From positions 503,501 to 567,500 of the forward strand of contig CAJNDS010001114.1 in assembly GCA_905221605.1 (NCBI GenBank): DNA of 64,000 bases, in the 5' to 3' direction. The translations under genes were made by a program, and so were the position numbers. The number at the start of each line of letters is the position of its first letter. Position 1 is the stretch's first letter. Under the pieces are notes generated by a model. The model searched no databases. It was given only the letters and a program-made list of their open reading frames with translations, and was not told the DNA's origin. Of the stretch, positions 56,337-64,000 are shown piece after piece. This DNA is from Symbiodinium natans. Taxonomy: Eukaryota > Sar > Dinophyceae > Suessiales > Symbiodiniaceae.

Positions 56337-56540
56337 CCCGCCCCAACACCCCAACACACCCCAACACACCCCAACACACCCCAACACACCCCAACACACC
56401 CCAACACCCCTCCAACACCCCCCGACGCACCCCAACGCGCACCCCAACGCACCCGAACACACCCCAGCGCACCCAAACACACCCCAGCACACCCCAACAC
56501 ACCCGATGCACCCCAACGCACCCCAACACACCCCCCCCCC
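56337..56540. repeat. ACCCCAACAC tandem repeat
   Basis: About twenty 10-bp units with ACCCCAGCGC-type variants, ending in a C-run. Gly/Cys-rich and Thr/Pro-rich frames across it are repeat artefacts. Confidence 0.92.
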
Positions 56541-57001
56541 CCCCCCGCGCCCCGCCTTGCCCATGACTGTTTCAAGTTAGTTCCGTTCGAGGGCCGAGGT
56601 GGCCCACGCGCAGTGTTTACAAGGTTTCTTTTTGCAACCTAGGTGTACATCCGGTGGCAGAGGCCAATTATGGCGCTTCAGGACTTCAGGCTACCGTGTA
56701 ACTTCTCCGATCCTCCTCAAGGCGCTCCGAGCACGCTCAGCTCAAGCTTAAGCGCGTTGTTGTGAGACAGAGAAAAAGAGAGAGAGAGAGAGAGGGAGAG
56801 AATACACTTGGAAGCCACTCGGTTTTGAAGCTTCTTTTGTTGGGTGGGGGGGGTCTTTGCTCTTTGCTGTTTGCATGCACATCCCCCTCCCAAACACCCG
56901 CAAACCCCAAGGAAGCAAGAACAACCGAAATCCCAAGGTTGAGATCGGTCAAACGGTTGAGTGTTCCGGGCTTAAGCTTCCTGTTCCTTCCGCGCACTGC
57001 A

Positions 57002-57081
57002 GCAAAGAGAGAAGCATCGTTGGCGCCTGTTGGAACTGCTCCCCCGCGAACGCCAAGGCTAAGCCGTTCGCTTGCACCTGA
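57002..57081 (+). CDS. Candidate terminal exon with CWNC motif
   Basis: CTTCCGCGCACTGCAG is a strong 3' splice site. The frame then reads KERSIVGACWNCSPANAKAK and PFACT to TGA. An overlapping frame (AAKREASLAPVGTAPPRTPR) is open too and reaches GTTTAGGG at 57,128, which would fit an internal exon. One of the two is likely. Confidence 0.35.
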
Positions 57082-57126
57082 CAAAGTTGGTGGGACTCTG
57101 ATGCGGTGCTGCACCGGCATTCCAAT

Positions 57127-57213
57127 TGGGTTTAGGGTTTAGGGTTTAGGGTTTAGGGTTTAGGGTTTAGGGTTTAGGGTTTAGGGTTTAGGGTTTAGGG
57201 TTTAGGGTTTAGG
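57127..57213 (+). repeat. TTTAGGG array
   Basis: Twelve perfect units. Confidence 0.97.
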
Positions 57214-57511
57214 GCTTCGGGAGTCTGACACTTTCATGGATCTATCGCTCAGTTGAGGATTTCTGACAGGCTACGATGGCCTCCGACCCCTAAGGAAGTC
57301 CCATCATCGCCCCTCGCATCTCCTCAATGCAGCCAAGATTCAGCGCGGAGCACGATCCCCCGCTCCTTTCCCCGGCACTTTCTGCTGAGTGAAGACTTCG
57401 GATCAGCCGTTCGTGCTTGCTGAAGGTTGAGAGGAGCAAAAAAGCGGGGCTGGCAGAATGAAGTGCTTACAGGATTCATCCCCGACAAGAGCATGGCAAC
57501 GAAGCAGAGGA

Positions 57512-57538
57512 TGATCATAATGATAGTGATGATGGTGA

Positions 57539-57569
<31 letters not shown>

Positions 57570-57595
57570 GATGATAATGATGACGATGATGATCG
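57512..57595. repeat. GATGATGGT-type trinucleotide tract
   Basis: gat/gac/ggt units. The region 57,600-59,020 holds short frames on both strands and no recognised gene. Confidence 0.88.
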
Positions 57596-59028
57596 AGTCC
57601 TAGCGAAGAATGAAGACGTGAATGAGAAACTGCACTCTTTTGAGAGTGTATACTGCGCCTGCCGCACGTTCCTACACTTCCGCATCTTGCACAACGCAGT
57701 CGATGTGGTTTGGTAGTGATCATGATTCTGATTACCCTAGCGAAAACACTCATGATGGCACTGCTGTTGACTCAATCACAATGCAAGGAGTCATGTGAAT
57801 GGTGGATGATAATGCATGGATGCTACTGGTAAGAGCCATGCCAACAATAGATAGCAACAGCCGTAAAGAAGCAGCATTCATGACACAACTTGATGACTTC
57901 CGCCGTTCCTTTCGCTCCATGGCACCTGTCATCTGCAACACGACGGCCTTCCCCCAAAACCTGATGCAAACCTGCGCTCCTTGCGGAAGTCCTGCGGCAG
58001 CCGGGTCAAGACCTGACTTGCTGTCTTGGGGCCGTTGAGAGCTTGGGAGGCAGGATAGTTGCACCCTGCTTGTGAGATGGGCAGACTGAAAGTTCAGGAG
58101 TCAAAGTGGCGAACCGACCATTGAAGCTATGAGTTCTGATGAGTTCTGAACGGTGAGAGATAGAGAATGATGTTTCGGGGCATAGACGGCACAGGCGGCA
58201 CAGACCGGAAATGTCCCAAAAGCCGACCAAAGGCGCCCGAAGCCTCGAAACATGCAATGATGGCTAGCTGCTGCAACACCTCAGTTCGCCCGGAGCCTCC
58301 CCTCGCAAGGGCAAGAAGCTCCTCAAACCACTTACCACGAGCCCTCCAACCTGACGCACCCTGAACAAAATGACCGCCAACCCGTCAGCTTTCAGATTCC
58401 AGCTTCAACAGGTCTTGGGTGCTTAAGGGCTCTGCTGCAGCAGGTTCTAAAGGAGGGGGGTTTCAAGGCTCCAAGCTACGGTCCGCAGTCCGTGAACCCA
58501 CATGTTCTCATCCCACTTCGCTCGCTGCCTCCGGGTCGGTTTCGACGTGCCTTGGGATCGACTGTGCAAGCTGCGCGACGGCCTGTGCAAGAAGAGCCGA
58601 AGGCCCCTGAGGGCCCTAAACATGCCGAATTTTGTCCTACAGAAAACTCCCACAAGTTGGAACAGAGTTACTAAAGGGACTCCCAGCACTAATGGTCCTT
58701 AAACCATGCTCCAACTTTGTGGAGGCCACTGCAGGCGGTGCTGTCTGGATTTACAGCTTGAGGTCAAGTACTGAAGCTCAGGGATTCTTTGTCAAGCGCC
58801 CTGTTGCGATTCAGGAATCGCACCCAAGGGGGCCAGAGTGGGAAAGCAACGTGGGAGGGATCATTGCAAGAATGGGGGCTCCGCGTTGCCAGAAAATCTT
58901 CCAGACCCTACAGGCCCTACTTCCTTCTAGGACAGAAGGATTGTACCCTAAGTCGAAACCATCAAACATGCCCTGAAGACCCAAGGCTGCACCCCGAATC
59001 CCACACCGAGACCCAGCAAAGAACAAAC

Positions 59029-59128
59029 TTGGGATGTTCCCCTTTTACTAACAGTCCTTCACAGTGATTCTAGTACCCCTCACTATAATCCCTATTAAGG
59101 ACTGTCAGTATAACGGGGAACATCCCAA
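59029..59128. mobile_element. MITE A, copy 5
   Basis: 100 bp, TTGGGATGTTCCCC to GGGGAACATCCCAA. The flanks gaacaaac and ccccaaac share only the last five bases. Confidence 0.85.
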
Positions 59129-59702
59129 CCCCAAACTGCCAACCCAGCCTCATTCTCAGTTTCCCGCTCCACTACCAGCGGGTTGCGCAAGAAGGCGTGT
59201 AGCTCCTTGGGGGGGAGGGGGTTTAGGGTTTAGGGTTTGGGGTTAGGGCTTAGGGTTTAGGATCTTTAGGAGCGAGGGGTTAGAATTAGAGCTTAGAAAG
59301 TTGAGAGGGTTTATGGTACTTCGATTTAGGTCGCCCAAGTTCCATGTTTTCAACGCCTATCCTTGTTGGGAAGGAGGTGTTACGTAGGTCCTCACCCACA
59401 ATCCGCCACACGTCTCAGAATGATTTAAAGGTACAGCCAGTACTTCAGTACAGGCGCTTAGGGCTGTGGGTTCCTCTAGCTTCGGGGAACGTACGAGGGG
59501 TTCATCTGTGGATACGTCACGCTGTCTACTGTAGGCAGTCGCAGACGTGCCAAGCCGATGTTGAGTCCTTTCTCAGGAACCTGCTCTCGCGGTTTTTGAA
59601 ACCTCCAGGTGGAAGACTAACAACTTGTCGGAATCAATTCCTAACTTCTACGGCTGAGCCCGAATGACGATGCTCCCCCGAAAGCCCAAGCCTTAGACCC
59701 GA

Positions 59703-59766
59703 AGACCTCACGAAGACCTCACGAAGACCTCACGAAGACCTCACGAAGACCTCACGAAGACCTCGC
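59703..59766. repeat. 11-bp tandem repeat, gaagacctcac
   Basis: Six near-perfect copies of cgaagacctca. Confidence 0.93.
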
Positions 59767-59964
59767 TGCTCCTCTGCAAAGTGCTGGCAGTTCGACGCCG
59801 TCAGGGAGTAGGGCTGCCAATCTGCGGGAGCTGAACAGACTTTCGAGAAGAGGTGCAGACGAACTATGTCAAAGAATGCCCTGTGGCATCCAATCAGCGG
59901 CAAGACAACTGATGACAAGCGGGCGCAACATCAGCACCAGCTGGCTGTTTGGGAGCCCGCGGCG

Positions 59965-59965
<1 letters not shown>

Positions 59966-59997
<32 letters not shown>

Positions 59998-60022
59998 TTC
60001 ATCATCTTCATCATCATCATCA
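59966..60022. repeat. (ATC)n microsatellite
   Basis: atc units with two ttc interruptions. The next 130 bp on the plus strand reads MRNPESYESASFDRRWYNAK and could be coding, but no splice support was found. The stretch 60,400-61,520 has no assigned gene. Confidence 0.9.
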
Positions 60023-61529
60023 GGATTTTGCGGCGAGGGCCAAACAGGCACAGGAGTTCTCACATCCTTTGTTTTCATGCGCAACCCAGAAAGCTATGAA
60101 AGTGCTAGCTTTGACAGGCGCTGGTATAACGCAAAGCATACACCCCAGACCTATGTAAACGCTCAACCCTCCAATCGACATTTGTCATTGGTCCGGTCCG
60201 TCAACCTTTCGCCGACCCCATTGACGCTAGCATGTAGGCACGTTGATTGCTTTGATCCATTGGAGTCTAAAAACAAGTGCGCAGAGTTCACGACTCTGAC
60301 GTGTTTACTTAAAAACCGAGATGGCCAACTTAGGTTGGTTAAATTGAGCAACTTTGGGCTTATCGGCCAAAAAATTGAGGGATTGAACTGAGGTGATGGG
60401 AATAGCCCAACCACCGGAGCAGCATGACTGGATTCGTTGGTTAGCGAGTCAACTCAATCACAGGACTCAAGCGGATTAACCTTAATGAACGGGCTGGTGG
60501 TTTTGGTGGTAAACTGGATCAAAGCGCCAAAGTGCTGGGTTGCGGGATTGACTGTTAATGGCTAATGGGCTGAGTGGACTATAGGACTTAAACCTCTTTA
60601 TCATGAATCGGCTTTCAGACTCCTAACCTGCTTCTGCCTTCGCACCCACATGCATTTTAATTTTAGATCGCGGTCCCGTTGAGATCCTGTATTGGTCATT
60701 TGTGCTGTGTTCATAAGAGCCTGTTCATGAATACTTGGCGCGTTTCGAGTCGGGGGTGGATAGCTGTACGCCGTCATTCAACCCTAAACCCAGTTTTGAA
60801 GCGCCAAGCAAATAAAGGTCTGAGGACCCCACTTCGTGCGAGGGGCCCGTCGATCCACTCGAAGAGCCTCGCGCGCTGAAGGCTCTCAAAAATGTCAATC
60901 TCAGGGGCACAGAGGCACTAACAGTTTTTCAACAACCATTCGTGACACAGAGTTTTGGATTCCAGATGACACGCGGGCCTGATCCGGCCTGGGTCTAAAC
61001 TCTTGGCCCTGAACCCCAGGCCCTACGCCCAAAGCCCCAAACTCTGGCCTAAACCCTGAAGCCCAAAACTCCGAGGACCCTAAATCCTCAGCCTGACCCC
61101 TGGGCCCCAAACCCTGAGTACTAAACCCTGGGGCCCTAAACCCTGCGGCCCAAACTCTGAGGGTCCTAAACCCTGACACTTGCCCACCAAGAAAGGACAA
61201 TGGAAACTGGTTGAGCCAAGCGCTTCGCCTCGCCACACTCAAGCCGGGCGCTACGGGCTGACGCGGCTGCTTGTCGCACCTGCTGTTCGTTGGGGTAGGT
61301 TTCAGGCCCTCTACAGGGATTTCGAGCTTGAGGGATTTGAGGCGTTAGGGGGCTAGGGGTGTTTAACGCCTAGGATCTCTGAAGCTTGCCATGGCAATAA
61401 TTCGTGACGTGGTTCAGGTTTACTTATGGCTCCATGCGTTTTGGTGGGCTGTTTTTTTTGTTGGGTCGTTTGGGATCCCCTGAAGCTCGAAAGCAGACCT
61501 GAGGCGGCCCCTGAACCCACGTGAATGGC

Positions 61530-61548
61530 ACGCGCGCGCGCGCGCGCC
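61530..61548. repeat. (CG)n run
   Basis: cgcgcgcgcgcgcgcgc, a Z-DNA-prone tract. Confidence 0.85.
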
Positions 61549-61842
61549 CGCCCCGCCTATCCGGGTTCCGCGGCCGTATGAGCGCCGAGAAATCCTCGCC
61601 ATCTGTGGATTAGAGTACAGAGTTTGGAGGTTTCGACATCACGCAACGAATCCCTGAAGCAGAAATGAAGCCCCCCAGGCTGTGTAGAAATCAAGGCCAC
61701 AGAAGCCAAAGCTACAGTAGCAGCCTTGAACAAGCCAATGCCCCTCAAAATCAACAGATTTTGAGATTGAGATAGCCTCCTTGATATGGAGTTGAGTGGA
61801 CAACAACACCCCGGCCGCCATAGGCGACTGAGGCGTATATCT

Positions 61843-62033
61843 TAACCCTGAACCCTAAACCCTAACCTAAGCCCTAAGCCCTAAGCCCTAAGCCCTAAGC
61901 CCTAAGCCCTAAGCCCTAAGCCCTGAGCCCTAAGCCCTTAGCCCTAACCCCTAAGCCCTAAGCCCTAAGCCCTAAGCCCTAAGCCCTAAGCCCTAAGCCC
62001 TAAACCCTAAACCCTAAACCCTAAACCCTAACC
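61843..62033 (-). repeat. CCCTAAG variant array
   Basis: About 22 CCCTAAG units flanked by a few CCCTAAA. It is the longest homogeneous block of a variant heptamer in the window. Confidence 0.96.
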
Positions 62034-62485
62034 CTGCAGTTCTTAGGTCAAGGACTTCGGCCTCAAGCGAAGCCAAGAACTGAAGCCGAACAATCGTTGC
62101 GTCAAGCTCGAAATCCCGTTTTCCAGGCGCTCCCCTCGACCATCAGCCGATGAACCCACCCTTTAGGTTTCAGGGTTTAGGCTTGAGGAGGTTAGCGTTT
62201 AGGGGTTGTTGAGGGTTGAGGGTTGAAGGCAGATGAAGGCAGTCTAGGGTCAGGGTTCGGGGTTGTCACAAGGCCCCGTTACAGGTTCGTGGGTAGTGCC
62301 GGATGGGATCTGGGCCGCCTTACCTATGGCTTTACTTGCGAGGGCCGGTGCAACCTAACACTGCAAGGCTGTGCCAGGTCTTGTCTCATTTCCTTCGCCA
62401 CATCGCTTCGTGACCTTGTGCACTGGAGAGCTGCCAATGCCGCTAAACCCCGAACCCCAAACCTAAACCCTCAACCTAAACCCCT

Positions 62486-62535
62486 CTAAACCCTAAACCC
62501 TAAAACCCTAAAACCCTAAACCCTAAACCCTAAAC
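62486..62535 (-). repeat. CCCTAAA array
   Basis: Six to seven units, some CCCTAAAA. Confidence 0.95.
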
Positions 62536-62550
62536 CGGCACGGCCAGTAG

Positions 62551-62640
62551 CCCGAAGCCCTTGAAACTCGAGCTTCCTTCGGCTGCATCGAGCCTGACTC
62601 CGACAAGATGGTCTTTTACGGGTTTTCCTTACTTCCCCAA
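62551..62640 (+). CDS. Candidate exon between CCCTAAA and TTTAGGG arrays
   Basis: After CCCTAAACC and GGCCAGTAG, the plus strand reads PEALETRASFGCIEPDSDKM then VFYGFSLLPQ and meets GGTTTAGGG. A minus frame (ILSESGSMQPKEARVSRASG) is also open. Plus is preferred for its residue pattern. Family unknown. Confidence 0.4.
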
Positions 62641-62758
62641 GGGTTTAGGGTTTAGGGTTTAGGGTTTAGGGTTTAGGGTTTAGGGTTTAGGGTTTAGGGT
62701 TTAGGGTTTAGGGTTTAGGGTTTAGGGTTTAGGGTTTAGGGTTTAAGGTTTAGGGTTT
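62641..62758 (+). repeat. TTTAGGG array
   Basis: About 16 units, one TTTAAGG. Downstream 62,760-64,000 has short frames, a few CCCTAAA units near 63,360 and a C-rich end; no gene assigned. Confidence 0.97.
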
Positions 62759-64000
62759 ACCTTTGTATGCAACCCATGTGCCGTTGAAGGAGCCAGTGCA
62801 AGGTGCGTTGTAGGGCTACCGGGGGCATCGGCATCGGCCACTGGAGGACAACAGAAACAAGGGTTCGGGAAAGCAAACCCAAGCGTTGATTCCCATGTGG
62901 CCAACTAAGCGGATGCCACCCACTACTGCACAGGAGGTTTGTGGAGTGGGCTCGGCGCGAAACGAGTTGAACATCTCAAGCCTACCGTGGCTTCTCGACT
63001 TGAATGCGCCAAACATCCCTTTACCCGAAACCCGCCGAATAGGTCCCCCTATCTAAGGCAAACCCAAAAAGCTGACAGACGAAAACAGATATGCTTCAAC
63101 AAACACCTCACATCCCGCATTCTCAAGAGTTGAGAGAAGCCCGAAACACCAACGAACAAATCCCCTGCACAGCGCGCGGATGGGGAAGTAACTATCTAGA
63201 AGAATTGTTTTTTTCCCTTTGCTATAGTGCCCTAAGCAATCTCGATGCAAAGCCCACTGCTGCCGAAAACCTGCGTCAAAGGTACAGAGGAAGCGCGAGC
63301 AGCTGTGCATTGCCGGCACGCGCAACTGATCGAGGAACCCTACACCCTAAGCTTTAAACCGAAAACCCTAAACCCAAAACCATGAAAATCCCAAAAAACC
63401 CTATCGGCTGCGTCCCTTGCGCATCCCGAAATCTGGCGCCGCGCGCTTCACAGGTCACAGAATCGGGGTCCGGGTGCTGCCGCCAGAATTGATGGAGGCG
63501 ACTGTGCGATTTACGCAACTTTCGTACTAAAATAGACGAAGGGGAATGCTAAATTGGATGAGCCTTCCTCCAACCCATTAACACAAAAGCTCTGGTAGAG
63601 AAAATTGATGATGCTTGTAATTCCTAACGGTGTCCGAGATGTTCTGAAACTGATGCCTTAAACATGTGACGTATACTTGAAACAAGTTGCAACAGAATTG
63701 ACCCTCGGCCGTAGAATCCAATTGTGTTCGGGAGTACATCTACATAAGTGACATACCACAACCACCCTGAACTCCACACAACCTGCAAGTTCCAGGAATA
63801 GGGAGGGACGTTACTTCTTCGGACTGCGACCCTGACTCCTGTGTCCATCGGTGGCCGCGGAGGGAGGCCCCCAACGCAAAACGCGATTTCCGCTTCGCAG
63901 TGGGAGGCGGCCGGGAGCCTGAAGTGCGACCCCCCCCTCCCCTACCCCCTCCCCCTCCCCTCCCCCCCCCACCCCAAAAAACCCATGCTCAAGACCATCT

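Noticed and set aside
56186-56575. Gly/Cys-rich and Thr/Pro-rich proteins
   Set aside because: They follow the ACCCCAACAC tandem repeat in every frame.
1-64000. Dinoflagellate spliced-leader relics upstream of genes
   Set aside because: I looked for the conserved 3' part of the leader near the modelled genes and did not see it.

Overview
The window looks like nuclear DNA of a dinoflagellate (moderate confidence). Evidence: plant/alveolate-type heptamers TTTAGGG/CCCTAAA at more than 40 internal sites in both orientations, small exons with GT or GC 5' splice sites, a DUF4116-type repeat, an ankyrin gene, a degraded LINE endonuclease and many MITE-like elements. No bacterial gene organisation, rRNA, tRNA, CRISPR array or spliced-leader sequence was recognised. 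Exons were traced by hand from open frame, splice sites and codon phase, so those boundaries are models.

Layout. 1-3 kb: repeats with no convincing gene. 3.24-4.07 kb (minus): a single-exon ankyrin protein with a cysteine-rich tail. 4.58-8.69 kb (minus): a gene resolved into 22 small exons, about 640 residues, family unknown. 10-23 kb: scattered candidate exons, including a minus-strand gene at 19.9-20.4 kb, among heptamer arrays. 23.4-25.9 kb: an AT-rich island with inverted G-tract ends, a 100-bp palindromic satellite and a nested hairpin cluster. 28.7-29.3 kb: minus-strand exons. 33-39 kb: short candidate exons, a LINE relic and MITEs. 41.1-41.7 kb: the C-terminal end of a minus-strand membrane protein. 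42.7-43.6 kb and 47.7-48.7 kb: AT-rich islands. 47.3, 53.6, 56.1, 57.0 and 62.6 kb: plus-strand candidate exons. 52.4-52.7 kb: a 9-bp microsatellite. 55.4 kb: a DUF4116 exon. The rest is heptamer arrays, microsatellites and unassigned sequence.

Main observation. The telomere-like arrays appear to be a component of introns. At least 13 times a CCCTAAA array is followed 50-140 bp later by a TTTAGGG array, and the interval can be read as a small exon; one is a DUF4116 repeat. In the sense of the gene, introns would begin at or near GTTTAGGG and end at or near CCCTAAA(A)G. The two ends of an intron are then complementary, and the repeat itself can supply GT and AG. This would be an intron-forming or intron-maintaining repeat system. 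It needs RNA evidence.
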